A DNA stretch of 35,184 nt from a bacterium. Lineage in GTDB: Bacteria; Planctomycetota; UBA8108; UBA1146. The notes beneath the pieces are model-generated. The model had not been told where the DNA came from and did not search any database. It saw only the letters and a program-made list of their open reading frames with translations. A program made the translations under genes and the position numbers. This document shows, piece by piece, positions 9,979 through 19,866 of this stretch (the stretch's first letter is position 1; each line of letters opens with the position of its first letter). The stretch is from positions 1 through 35,184 of the forward strand of contig JAPOLY010000026.1 of NCBI GenBank assembly GCA_029976805.1, given 5' to 3'.

Positions 9979-10548
9979 GTGAGAGTGGTATCAGTCAGGG
10001 AAACAGCCTGGTTGAACGCTGCCCCCGAAAAGGTTTGGTCACACCTGACAGATCTGGCCTCATGGCAAGATTGGTGCCATGCGGTGGAGGTTTCCGGCCC
10101 GCGAAATCTGCGGGACCTGACTCCGGGAATCCGCTGGAAATTGGATTGGGAACTCAGGCCCCCTGCTCCTCTCCGAGGAGGAACGATCGCAATGCTGAAG
10201 GACCCTGAAGAAGTTCGCTTCCGAAAGGTCGGTCAATTCCTGAATCTCAAGGGGCGTGAATGGTCCTCTGTCAGAAATGAGCCGGGGAACAAAACTGGTG
10301 AATCCGGGAAGGATTGCTACCAGTTAGTCTGGACTTCAGGTTGGGGACCTTTGAGGAGTGATGCTTGTATCAGTCTGGGGCATGATGCTTCAGGAACATG
10401 GGTGGAATTTTTGGTCAGTTGGCAGGGGTGGAGTGCCTGGCTCGCGGGTTTGGGTCAAGGCAAAGCTCTCTCCTTGTGTGGCGAATGCCAGAGGAAGTGG
10501 CTTGCAGATTTGCAGGTCAGTATGGAACAGATTGGAAGCTACGGATGA
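9979..10548 (+). CDS. SRPBCC (START/Bet v1-like) family protein
   Basis: RVVSVRETAWLNAAPEKVWSHLTDLASWQDWCHAVEVSGP...LTPGIRWKLDWEL is an SRPBCC-type N-terminus. Confidence 0.75.
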   Translation: MRVVSVRETAWLNAAPEKVWSHLTDLASWQDWCHAVEVSGPRNLRDLTPGIRWKLDWELRPPAPLRGGTIAMLKDPEEVRFRKVGQFLNLKGREWSSVRNEPGNKTGESGKDCYQLVWTSGWGPLRSDACISLGHDASGTWVEFLVSWQGWSAWLAGLGQGKALSLCGECQRKWLADLQVSMEQIGSYG

Positions 10549-11927
10549 GTGCCCCAATGACACCTCTGAGAACACTCTGGTATATGGGTGCCAAAACCCG
10601 GTTGTGTGAAGAATTTATCGACGGTGCTGTCAGAGATCTGGTCTCGCCGGGTGCGACGATACTGGACGCATGTTCCGGGACTGGCGCAGTGGGACGTTGG
10701 TTTGCAGGGGACTATCGTGTTCTGGCCAATGATGCCCAGGAGTTTTCCTCGGTGATTGCTCGGGCCCATTTGGAAGTCTCCGAAGACTGGGCCAGAGCAC
10801 TGGACCGACTTGAGCCGGAATCAGACTTGGCTGAGGCCAGAGGTCGTAATGCTGATGCCCTTGAAAGTCTTTACGCCGAATCCCTGACCCGAGAAGCCGA
10901 ACTGCTCGACCAACTGCTCACGACTGATCCCATAGAGGGCGCGCTTTTGACAGAGTATCGCCGATTCTGTTCCCTTGTCCCGGTGCCATTCCAGAGTCCA
11001 CAAAATGATCTTCAGGACGATCCTTACGCAACGATTCGGCCGCTCCTTCCTGAATTTTTGAGTGAGAGACGGAGAACAAGTGAGTCGACTCCTGCGATGA
11101 TGTGCGTCGCCTACTGGGGGCAGGTGTATTTTGGAATCAAGCAGGCCATCGCCATCGATTCTATCCGCCAGGCGATTATTGAGATCCCGGCAGAATCGGA
11201 ATTCTCTCAGGAGAAAAAGTCCATCTATCTGGCAGCCTTGCTTCATGCCGTTTCCGTAAGCACCTCAGGAACCAGTCACTTTGCACAGCCTAGGTCTGTA
11301 GAGAAGGACAAGGAACTGGTTGCTGTTGCAAAAAGAAGATCGATCGACATCGAAGAGCAATTTGAGCTGGCACTGGATGCCATTCGCCGGGAAGTCCTGG
11401 AGCGACCAAGGTTGTCCGGTAACAGAGTCTTCTGCTCCGACGTCCTCGAGTTGTTGGGAGAAGATAGTCCTCTGGATACTGAAAAGGTCGATCTCGTCTA
11501 TCTTGATCCCCCCTATACCTCGGACAACTACAGTCGCTTCTATCATGTATTGGAAACGCTCGCCCGATACGATTACCCGGAGCTTCAATGCAGAGGCGAA
11601 GAACTGACAAAGGGAAGATATCCAATTCGGGAGACCCGCTTCACATCTGATTTTTGTAGCGGATCGCAAGTCGAAGAAGCATTTCGAAAAGTTGCCAAAG
11701 GTTGTGTCAGCAGAGGAGCAAGTCTGTTGATCTCCTATTCAGGGGATACCGGCTTGCTGACAAAAAAATGGACTCGCGAAGGACATTCACAACCGGTTTC
11801 CCAAATGCGCGATCTCCTGCTGGAGTACTTCAATACTGTCGAAGTCCGTGAGCAAAAGTTAATGCACTCTGGACAAGGTGATACCAACAAAGCCGTGCAG
11901 GAACTTCTCCTGCTTTGTGAGGTCTAG
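10545..11927 (+). CDS. D12-class N6-adenine DNA methyltransferase (copy 1)
   Basis: TLWYMGAKTRLCEEFI (substrate/SAM motif), ILDACSGTGAVGRWFAG (motif I) and VDLVYLDPPYTSDNYSRFYHVLETLARYDYPE (motif IV DPPY at 11505-11516). Start overlaps the SRPBCC stop (ATGA). Confidence 0.9.
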   Translation: MSAPMTPLRTLWYMGAKTRLCEEFIDGAVRDLVSPGATILDACSGTGAVGRWFAGDYRVLANDAQEFSSVIARAHLEVSEDWARALDRLEPESDLAEARGRNADALESLYAESLTREAELLDQLLTTDPIEGALLTEYRRFCSLVPVPFQSPQNDLQDDPYATIRPLLPEFLSERRRTSESTPAMMCVAYWGQVYFGIKQAIAIDSIRQAIIEIPAESEFSQEKKSIYLAALLHAVSVSTSGTSHFAQPRSVEKDKELVAVAKRRSIDIEEQFELALDAIRREVLERPRLSGNRVFCSDVLELLGEDSPLDTEKVDLVYLDPPYTSDNYSRFYHVLETLARYDYPELQCRGEELTKGRYPIRETRFTSDFCSGSQVEEAFRKVAKGCVSRGASLLISYSGDTGLLTKKWTREGHSQPVSQMRDLLLEYFNTVEVREQKLMHSGQGDTNKAVQELLLLCEV

Positions 11928-11930
11928 GCA

Positions 11931-13139
11931 TTGCGCTGGCTGGGGAATAAAGGCCCTCTTCTCTCTGAAATTCACGCTGCGGCCCTGAAAGCAGGGTTCC
12001 AGGGGGGGACAGTCTGCGATCTCTTTGCGGGAAGTGGTTCTGTAGGACGGTTTTTTCGTGCTCAGGGCTGCAAGGTGTTGTCGACAGATTTGATGAATTG
12101 CTCCCATATTTTTCAGAAGGCTTATCTTGAATCGGAAGGCCCACCCCGATTTGAGGGATTGAAACAGTATTGGGAGCAACTGTCTCCGGCTCCGCGAGAG
12201 AGACTCACAAATCTTGAAGAGAAAACCGGGGAATCCTGGATTCCATTTTTGAAACTGGTTCGATATTTGGAGGAGAGTCTCCCTGCTGAAGAAGGATTGC
12301 TTTTCCGCCAGTTTTCCAGTGCGGGAGAAGCGCAAAGGAATTACCTCTCCCCGGAAAATGCGGCACGACTCGACGGAATATTGAATCAGCTGCGAGCGTG
12401 GCGAATTTCCGCTTCCCTGACTGAAAACGAGTTATGCATCCTTCTTGCAAGTTGCATCGATGCTGCGGACAGGGTTGCCAATATCTCCGGTACTTACGGT
12501 GCTTACCTCAAAAAAATGCAGGGGAGTGCCATGCGCTCTCTGGAGTTGCGTGTGCCTGCACTCGTAACAGGCCCAGTTGGAGTGGCTCACCGGGAAGATG
12601 CGATGGAGTGGATCTCCTCAGTCGAATGCGAGTTGCTCTACGTTGATCCGCCCTATAATCAGCGTCAGTATCCGGCCAATTATCACCTTCCCGAAATCAT
12701 ATCCCTATTGCCCCATGAAGAGTCAGACCAACGTCTCGAAGATTCCATTTATGGGAAAACGGGACTGATTCCGTGGAAAGACAAGGCTTCCCCACTTTGC
12801 AGTCGAAGAGGGGAAGAGTGCTTCCGTTCAATGCGTCAATTGCTGATAGAAGCGAAGGCTGACATTGTCGTCTTCTCCTACAGCGAAGAAGGTATTTTGG
12901 ATCGATCCGAGTTGGAGCAGATTCTTCAGGAATGGTCAGGAACCGATAGCTCATCTTCGGTAACACTGATGGAAATTCCTTACCGGAGATTTCGGAGTGA
13001 TGCACAAAAACCACAAGAGCAGGGGGAGCAGAATAGAACTTTCCGTCCGGCTCCTGGAAGGTCCGCCGATGAAGTTCATGAATGGCTGTTTGTTGCCACA
13101 CGAGCCAGAAGTGAGGCTGCCGTGGTAGATCCGTCATGA
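11931..13139 (+). CDS. D12-class N6-adenine DNA methyltransferase (copy 2)
   Basis: TTG start; LRWLGNKGPLLSEI, VCDLFAGSGSVGRFFRAQG (motif I) and CELLYVDPPYNQRQYPANYHLPEIISL (DPPY at 12645-12656). Confidence 0.88.
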   Translation: MRWLGNKGPLLSEIHAAALKAGFQGGTVCDLFAGSGSVGRFFRAQGCKVLSTDLMNCSHIFQKAYLESEGPPRFEGLKQYWEQLSPAPRERLTNLEEKTGESWIPFLKLVRYLEESLPAEEGLLFRQFSSAGEAQRNYLSPENAARLDGILNQLRAWRISASLTENELCILLASCIDAADRVANISGTYGAYLKKMQGSAMRSLELRVPALVTGPVGVAHREDAMEWISSVECELLYVDPPYNQRQYPANYHLPEIISLLPHEESDQRLEDSIYGKTGLIPWKDKASPLCSRRGEECFRSMRQLLIEAKADIVVFSYSEEGILDRSELEQILQEWSGTDSSSSVTLMEIPYRRFRSDAQKPQEQGEQNRTFRPAPGRSADEVHEWLFVATRARSEAAVVDPS

Positions 13140-13504
13140 ATATCCGTCTTCTGGAATCAGTGGCTTTCTTCTATGCTGCCTTGGCCGTGATTTGCGCAGC
13201 ATTGGGCGCACACCTGTTAAAGGACCAGTGGCATGATGCAGATGCTTCCAGACAGTTTGCGACTGCAACGCGGATTCTGTTTTGGCATTCGATCGGGATC
13301 TGGATTTGTTGCTCAACGACCCCGGTCATGCGTTTTCAGGGCGTCATGATGGCCGTATCTACTGCGGTTTTTTGTGGGGCGGTCTACATGCTGGCACTGG
13401 GGGGGGCGTCATTCTGGGGAGCGGTGGCTCCCGTCGGCGGATTTGGAATGATCGTGAGTTGGTTGAGTATGGCGGTATCCAGATTCAGGCTCAAATCCCG
13501 CTAA
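13136..13504 (+). CDS. DUF423 family small membrane protein
   Basis: LESVAFFYAALAVICAALGAHLLKD...FATATRILFWHSIGIW with multiple TM segments. Overlaps the upstream methyltransferase by 4 nt. Confidence 0.85.
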   Translation: MNIRLLESVAFFYAALAVICAALGAHLLKDQWHDADASRQFATATRILFWHSIGIWICCSTTPVMRFQGVMMAVSTAVFCGAVYMLALGGASFWGAVAPVGGFGMIVSWLSMAVSRFRLKSR

Positions 13505-13646
13505 TTTTCTATAAGTCATTACAAATATGTATCTTGTGGGTGCTGAAGCAGTCTCGGACGGATTGATCTGATTTTTGCTTAGGCTGTCGCACCGCGTCTT
13601 AACACCGGATACATTAGGAACATGTGACAGGGAATACCCAAATTTA

Positions 13647-13687
13647 AAGTTCCGGTTCGAGCGGCCAAGGCGAGGAACCCGGGACTT
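13647..13687 (+). other. Strong intergenic stem-loop in the leader of the metalloprotease gene
   Basis: AAGTTCC-GGTTC (13647-13658) pairs with GAACC-(C)-GGGACTT (13675-13687): 12 bp with one bulged C and one G-T pair; 16-nt loop GAGCGGCCAAGGCGAG. No T-tract. Confidence 0.5.
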
Positions 13688-13719
13688 ATTATCTTAGCGC
13701 CATACTTATGTAGGAACTC

Positions 13720-16593
13720 TTGTTGGGGATTTTTAAACACCTGCCTATTTGGGTGAAATACTTATTAGTTTGCGTTTTGGACCGGGTTTTCCCGAGAACG
13801 CATGAAGTAAGTCCACGAGTTCTTCTGAGCCAATCCTTACAGGTTCTGTCGATCATTACGGCTACAATTGTATTCGCTCCCTGTTCGGAATCGCTGTTTG
13901 CCTCAGCACTGACTCTTCAAAAGTCAGGTAACGGGCCAGCTGCGAGTTCTCTCTCTTCCGCAGCCCTTGCAGATGCCACTCTCCATTTGGGGGAGGCGAC
14001 GGCAGCGACTCTTGAGTTGGAATGGGTTCGGGAATTACCGGGCAGGGGTGTTGTACTGGCATGGACCCAGACTCTTGGCGGGGTGCCGGTTCGTGAGTCT
14101 GTTGGAAGAATGTGGATGGTCCAGGCAGACGATGGTCGCTGGTTCTGTCAGTACAGAGCATTCGTCGGAGTCGAATGGCAAGCTGCGCATTCGGAATCGG
14201 ATCTCTATTCCGCAAATTTGCTCGACCCCGACGCTGACTTTCCTGAACGCAAATGGAGCGTGCCCAAACTGGAGTATCTCCGGGGTGAGGATAAGCATGC
14301 TGAACTGGCGTGGGTTTTTTATGGAAGTTCTCTCGATGAGAGTCTTCACAGTACATTGAGAGTCGACTATTCCGCATTGAGTGGGCAAAGAATCGCTGTT
14401 GAGGAGGTCGTTTGCTCATTGGACGTCAGTGGTTCGATCTTTGCCGAGCGGACTTCTGGAACTGGACCTCAAGGAAGTGCAGGTACCAGTATTCAATCGA
14501 TCAGCGGAGTCCGGTTGACCGGTGGGGGAGCCACGACCCATGCGAATATGAATGGCGATTACTCCCTGAGTTCTTCTCAAAACAGTTTCACTGTAATGGC
14601 GGAGCTGGAGGGTCAGTGGGGAGGGGTTAGCAGTCAGATCGCTTCAGCCATGACTGTTTCTGAACAAGCTTCAGGACCCAATCTGGATCTGGTCTTTAAC
14701 GGCGGCGGAGACCCCAATCTCATCGCCCAGTTAAATGCTTTTCACTACGTCGATCAGGGGTATCGACTCTTTATGGAATCTGCTGGTGGTTTTCCCGCAA
14801 TGTCATCACCAGTCAATGCGACGACGGGGATGTCTGGAACTTGCAATGCGTATTACGACCCATCCCAGCAACTTCTGCGCTTTCTGCGTGCGGGCGGAGG
14901 TTGTGTCGACAGCGCTTATTCGAGTGTTGTTTTGCACGAGTTCGGGCACCACGTCGTCAACTCCCTGAATTTGTCTCAAGGTGCATTTGGTGAAGGATAC
15001 GGCGATGCTCTGGCAATCGTGTATCTCCAGGATGGAATCATCGGCAGGGACTTTGCCGGATCCGGAAATCATGTTCGCAATGTTTCCGGTTCTTCTGTGA
15101 CTGTTCCCTGTGGATCCAGTATCCATTTCTGTGGTCAGGCCCTCGGCAAGTTCTGGTTTAATCTGGGAAATAATTTGAGAACCGATCTGGGTGCGACAGT
15201 GGGCCAACAGGTACTGGAGCAGCTCTTTGTCGATTGGTCCGCCCTGACCATGGGTGGAATAAATGGGTATCCAATTCGCGATGAGATGATTCTGGAAGTC
15301 TTGACAGCCGATGACGATGACGGGGATCTGAACAATGGATCTCCTCACTGGAATCAAATCTGTGCAGCAGCGGACGCCGGTGGATTGGCCTGCCCAGATT
15401 TGGCCACACTGATCCTGACACTCATTGAAGGCCCCGCTGACCTGATGCCACCTCAAGTCGATAATCCGGTGGTGGTCAACTGGCAGACAATTTCGTCTAC
15501 CCCGGCTGCGGGAGAATCGGAGATTCGATATCGTGAGGAAGGAAGCTCGATTTGGAACAGTACTCCACTTCAGGCTGCTCCCAACTCACGCTTGGAGGGG
15601 GTCATTCCTCCCCAAACCTGCCTGACTTCACTCGAGTGGTACATCAGGGTTCCTGATCAGGGTGGATTTGTTACCCAATATCCTGCGTTGGGGCCGAATC
15701 AGCCTCTCTCCACTCTGGTCGCCACTTCAACTGCGCTTGCACAGGAGGAGTCATTGGGGACCGATCCTGGCTGGAGCACTTCTCTGCCATCGGATACGGC
15801 ATTGGTTGGACGTTGGGAGTGGGGAGTACCGGTGGGAACAGCCGCCCAGCCATCCTCTGGAGTGCCTTCCACCAATGGTGATTCCGCCGGGTATTTCACC
15901 GGGCTGGGAGAGCCTGGAGGATCGCTTGGTGCAGAGGACATCGATTTTGGTGACACCACCCTGACGACGGACGCATTTGCACTGGACCCAGTGGTCCGTC
16001 AGGAAATCAGTTATTGGCGCTGGTTCTGTAACAACGCCTCTGCCAGTACTCCGGATGATTTTCTGACAGTTTCAAAAAGCCTCGATGGAGGCAGCACATG
16101 GGAAGTGATTGAGGAAATTGGCCCAGGGCATCCACAGGCGGGTGGTGGCTGGTTCCAAAATTCATTCACCGTGGAGCCCGGGAGTTCCTCCACCGATTCT
16201 GTACGATTGCGTTTCCACACCGGCGATCTGGGTGGGGGCAGTATCGTCGAAGCGGGGGTCGATCTGGTTGAGGTTCGGGTATTGGAGTGTGACAACACAG
16301 GGCCTCCACCTCCTCCGGTCAACAGTGATTACATTCCTTCGGATTGTAATGCGGATGGTTCAAATGACCTCAGCGACGCAGTACAGCTGTTGGAAGTCCT
16401 ATTTGGTGCAGCCACCAACTTTGTTTGCCAAGACGCATGTGATTCAGATGACAACGGACGGGTGGACGTCGGGGATGCGATCCTGATGCTCTCTTCGCTC
16501 TTCGGCGGTGGAGGGGTTCCAGTGGGTGGACCTTGTGGTCCAGATCTCACCTTCGATGCACTGGATTGTCAGTTATTCTCTGTTTGTCCCTGA
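13720..16593 (+). CDS. Secreted zinc metalloprotease (gluzincin, thermolysin/fungalysin-like) with C-terminal dockerin-like EF repeats (copy 1)
   Basis: HEFGHHVVNSLNLSQGAFGEGYGD (HExxH at 14935-14949 plus downstream GExxxD). Tail NADGSNDLSDAVQLLEVLF...DSDDNGRVDVGDAILMLSSLF. Exact start uncertain. Confidence 0.82.
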   Translation: MLGIFKHLPIWVKYLLVCVLDRVFPRTHEVSPRVLLSQSLQVLSIITATIVFAPCSESLFASALTLQKSGNGPAASSLSSAALADATLHLGEATAATLELEWVRELPGRGVVLAWTQTLGGVPVRESVGRMWMVQADDGRWFCQYRAFVGVEWQAAHSESDLYSANLLDPDADFPERKWSVPKLEYLRGEDKHAELAWVFYGSSLDESLHSTLRVDYSALSGQRIAVEEVVCSLDVSGSIFAERTSGTGPQGSAGTSIQSISGVRLTGGGATTHANMNGDYSLSSSQNSFTVMAELEGQWGGVSSQIASAMTVSEQASGPNLDLVFNGGGDPNLIAQLNAFHYVDQGYRLFMESAGGFPAMSSPVNATTGMSGTCNAYYDPSQQLLRFLRAGGGCVDSAYSSVVLHEFGHHVVNSLNLSQGAFGEGYGDALAIVYLQDGIIGRDFAGSGNHVRNVSGSSVTVPCGSSIHFCGQALGKFWFNLGNNLRTDLGATVGQQVLEQLFVDWSALTMGGINGYPIRDEMILEVLTADDDDGDLNNGSPHWNQICAAADAGGLACPDLATLILTLIEGPADLMPPQVDNPVVVNWQTISSTPAAGESEIRYREEGSSIWNSTPLQAAPNSRLEGVIPPQTCLTSLEWYIRVPDQGGFVTQYPALGPNQPLSTLVATSTALAQEESLGTDPGWSTSLPSDTALVGRWEWGVPVGTAAQPSSGVPSTNGDSAGYFTGLGEPGGSLGAEDIDFGDTTLTTDAFALDPVVRQEISYWRWFCNNASASTPDDFLTVSKSLDGGSTWEVIEEIGPGHPQAGGGWFQNSFTVEPGSSSTDSVRLRFHTGDLGGGSIVEAGVDLVEVRVLECDNTGPPPPPVNSDYIPSDCNADGSNDLSDAVQLLEVLFGAATNFVCQDACDSDDNGRVDVGDAILMLSSLFGGGGVPVGGPCGPDLTFDALDCQLFSVCP

Positions 16594-16813
16594 GGCCAGA
16601 ATGTGTCCACTCCAAACTGGTGACCTGTTCCCAACTCTCGAGATGATGTTGGTATCACTGGACTTTCCGACCCGATATGATGCCAATTGGTGCACAAATT
16701 GAATTTTACACCGAAAGAGTGGACTTCTATCTCCGTTGAATTTGGATTCTGAAATCGGACTCACTGAGTTTCTTGCTCAATAATAACGATCCCTGCAGAC
16801 CCTGTTCACATGA

Positions 16814-19800
16814 TTGAGGCTCATTCCAGATTTCACCTCCCTGTGCACCTTTGTGTTGGTTGTGACTTTAAACTGTTCTGACACAGCGAGGCGGGGGGAT
16901 GGCAGCATGACGGATCGAATTGGATCCTTTAAATTTAATCAAATGGTGAATTCCACATTGTGGATGCGCCTTCTATTCGCAGTTTTCTTAACTGTAAGTG
17001 GGGCGATTCCGCTTCAGGGTCAGGTCTCTGCCGAAGGAGACTGGAACCAGCGTCCACACGCAGAAGAGGTGGACACTGCCCTGAGAGGGTTCCTCCAGTT
17101 GCACCCTGAGGTCATGGCCGAAAGGGATGAATGGGGTCGAACCTATCTCTTTGGTGCTCCCTTTGCCTGGGGCACCACCGATGAAGAGGTGGTCGATCGT
17201 TTTCTACGTGATCACTCCGCAGCGCTGGGTTTGTTTCCGTCTGATCTGGAACTTCTCTTTGCCTCAGATCTTCCCACTCGTGACGCTACCGTTTTGGCCT
17301 ACAGGCAGATCATCGATGGAATTCCGGTGGAAAATTCGGCTATCCGGTTTCTGACCAGACCTGATTCTGTCACCGGAGAAAGGTCGCTGGTGTACGCGGC
17401 TGCCCATATCTCTCTGGAGCCCGTCAGCGGTTACGCTGAAGTCTTGCGGACTCCCGAGGAGGCCTTGCGAATGGCCCGCGATCAGTGGACCGGATCTTCG
17501 GAGCTGAAGTGGCAAGAGCCCCGATTGCTGATTGAGCCGAGCGCTTCCCGAAAAGATGAGGGCCGCAAGGTGTACCGAATTGTGGCTACGGGTCTTCGAC
17601 CGGAGCAGGCGGAGGACTGGGCGATCAGTGTCGACCCGGAAACCGGGCTGATTCTTGAAGTCAAAACCCAAATCCTCCACGCGGATGTGGAGGGGACAGT
17701 CACTGCCCAGATCACGCCGGGACTGGAGCCGGATACGGCTTCGAACCCACCGCAATCCACACCTCTCCAGGGGCTCAATGTGGGAATCAGTGGCGGTGCG
17801 AGTGCTGTCTCACAGACGGATGGTTCCTTTGTGATCCCCCATGGTGGTGTTGATCCAGTTCAGGTTCTCGCCAATCTGAGTGGAACTTGGTGCTCGGTCA
17901 TCAATGTGAGCGGAGCGAACCTTTCCGCGGCACTGAACGTGACCCCTCCAGGACCAGCCAATTTGGTGATGAACCCTGTCTATGATCCACTGACCGTCGC
18001 TGAGTGTAACGCATACCATTACACGCACGTGACTCATGATTTCATTCGTTCCCGAACCAGTGGCAATCCCGGCATTGATGTGTCGTTGACAGCCAATGTC
18101 AATCTGACCGACACGTGTAATGCGTTCTTCAGCCCAGGTGAGCAAAGTATCAACTTCTTCCAAGAGGGAGGAGGTTGTGTCAACACCAGCTTTGCCAGTG
18201 TGGTGGCTCATGAGTATGGGCATTTCATCGTCAACCGACTCGGATTGGCACAAGGTGGTTTTGGCGAAGGCTTCTCTGACGTAGTCAGCATGCTGATTCT
18301 CGATGACCCGATCATCGGAAGAGGTTTTCTGGGTCCAGGAACACAGGTACGGGATCCTATTGCTGCCAATATTCAGTACCCGTGTCCGACTACCTCGGTA
18401 CACACCTGTGGGCAGATTTTGGGATCCTGTTTCTGGCTGTTGCGAGAATCATTCGGGACCGTTCTTGGAAGTCAACAGGGTCTGGAATTCACTCAGCAAC
18501 TGTTTGTTGATTGGTCTCTGGTTACTATCGGAGGTGTGGGAGATTCAAGTGCCCATCCCGAGACGGCCATCGAGGTACTCATTCTCGATGACGACGACGG
18601 AAATCTTGGCAACGGTACGCCCAACTTCGATCTGATTTGTAACGTCTTTGGCAATCATTCGATCGATTGTCCGATTCCACCTCCGCTGACCCTGGTTTTG
18701 CCGGAGGGATTGCCCGCAAACCTGACTCCGAATGTCCCGGAAACGATTCGAATTTCGGCTCTTCCCGGAACGACGGCAGTGAACCCGGATTCGGGTCAAC
18801 TTTTCTACCGTCAGGGGATTGGGGCATTTACGTCCGTTCCCATTTCATGGCAGGGCTCGACGGAATTTATCGTAGAACTCTCGGGACAGGGCTGTGGCGA
18901 TCCGGTGGAATTCTACTTCCGCTTCCTCGATCAAGTGGGCACGGAATTTCTGCTTCCGGAGACAGGGGCGACAGCACCCTTCAGCCTTGAAGTGATCAGC
19001 CAGTTCTCTGTGAATTTTTCCGACGATATGGAAACCGATACTGGCTGGACAGTGGGAGAGCCCACCGATACTGCGACAACGGGGATTTGGGTGCGGGTAG
19101 ATCCTATCGGAACGGCAGCCCAACCCGAATCTGGTAACGGAACCGGCGGTGCAGTGGCATGGGTGACCGGTCAGGGTTCCCCTGGGGGATCACTGGGAGA
19201 AAACGATGTTGATGGGGGTGTGACGACCCTGAAGACGCCGATTTTTGATCTCAGTCAGTATGCCAATGCTGTTAACCCTGTGGAAATCTCCTATTGGCGC
19301 TGGTACTCAAACGGAACAGGCGCGGCCCCTTATACGGACAGTGCAAGAGTCGAGATTTCCAATGATCTGACCAACTGGGTTGAAGTGGAAACTCTCGGTC
19401 CCCAAAGTGGCCCCGATACCAATGGAGGTTGGGTTTTCCATTCCTTCCGGGTCGAATCTTTCATTCTGTTGACTTCGACGGTTCAACTGCGGTTTTCCGC
19501 TTCCGACGCGGACCCGGGTTCCATCGTTGAGATGGGAGTCGATGATTTCGAGATCTTCCAAAAGGTCTGTTTCGAGGGACCAGTCTTCCGTCGTGGAGAT
19601 GCCAATGGTGACGGAAGCGTCGATGTTTCAGATGCCGTAACCGTGCTTCAGTATCTGTTTGAAGGGTTTGCCCTCGGTTGTGTGGACGCCGCGGATTTTG
19701 CAGACAGTGGCAGCGTCAACATTGCCGACCCTGTGGGGATTGTCGGGTTCCTGTTTGGCGGAGATGCTCCTCCAGCTGCGCCCTATCCAGGGTGTGGCAT

Positions 19801-19858
19801 TGATCCGACCGATACGGACGCATTACCCAATTGTCAGACGCCCTCAAGTTGTCCTTGA
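16814..19858 (+). CDS. Secreted zinc metalloprotease (fungalysin/thermolysin-like) with C-terminal dockerin-like EF repeats (copy 2)
   Basis: HEYGHFIVNRLGLAQGGFGEGFSD (HExxH at 18209-18223). FTP/PepSY-like propeptide region before the catalytic domain. Tail RGDANGDGSVDVSDAVTVLQYLF. Start may be 16907 or 16943. Confidence 0.85.
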   Translation: MRLIPDFTSLCTFVLVVTLNCSDTARRGDGSMTDRIGSFKFNQMVNSTLWMRLLFAVFLTVSGAIPLQGQVSAEGDWNQRPHAEEVDTALRGFLQLHPEVMAERDEWGRTYLFGAPFAWGTTDEEVVDRFLRDHSAALGLFPSDLELLFASDLPTRDATVLAYRQIIDGIPVENSAIRFLTRPDSVTGERSLVYAAAHISLEPVSGYAEVLRTPEEALRMARDQWTGSSELKWQEPRLLIEPSASRKDEGRKVYRIVATGLRPEQAEDWAISVDPETGLILEVKTQILHADVEGTVTAQITPGLEPDTASNPPQSTPLQGLNVGISGGASAVSQTDGSFVIPHGGVDPVQVLANLSGTWCSVINVSGANLSAALNVTPPGPANLVMNPVYDPLTVAECNAYHYTHVTHDFIRSRTSGNPGIDVSLTANVNLTDTCNAFFSPGEQSINFFQEGGGCVNTSFASVVAHEYGHFIVNRLGLAQGGFGEGFSDVVSMLILDDPIIGRGFLGPGTQVRDPIAANIQYPCPTTSVHTCGQILGSCFWLLRESFGTVLGSQQGLEFTQQLFVDWSLVTIGGVGDSSAHPETAIEVLILDDDDGNLGNGTPNFDLICNVFGNHSIDCPIPPPLTLVLPEGLPANLTPNVPETIRISALPGTTAVNPDSGQLFYRQGIGAFTSVPISWQGSTEFIVELSGQGCGDPVEFYFRFLDQVGTEFLLPETGATAPFSLEVISQFSVNFSDDMETDTGWTVGEPTDTATTGIWVRVDPIGTAAQPESGNGTGGAVAWVTGQGSPGGSLGENDVDGGVTTLKTPIFDLSQYANAVNPVEISYWRWYSNGTGAAPYTDSARVEISNDLTNWVEVETLGPQSGPDTNGGWVFHSFRVESFILLTSTVQLRFSASDADPGSIVEMGVDDFEIFQKVCFEGPVFRRGDANGDGSVDVSDAVTVLQYLFEGFALGCVDAADFADSGSVNIADPVGIVGFLFGGDAPPAAPYPGCGIDPTDTDALPNCQTPSSCP

Positions 19859-19866
19859 GAACTGAC

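Noticed and set aside
10545-13139. Complete restriction-modification or phage-defense system around the methyltransferases
   Set aside because: No nuclease, helicase, specificity subunit or other defense gene is recognisable in the flanking ORFs; reported only as orphan methyltransferases.
13651-13687. tRNA-like T-loop (GGTTCGA) in the leader hairpin
   Set aside because: No matching acceptor, D or anticodon stems around it. The GGTTC pairs with a downstream GAACC to form a long hairpin instead.
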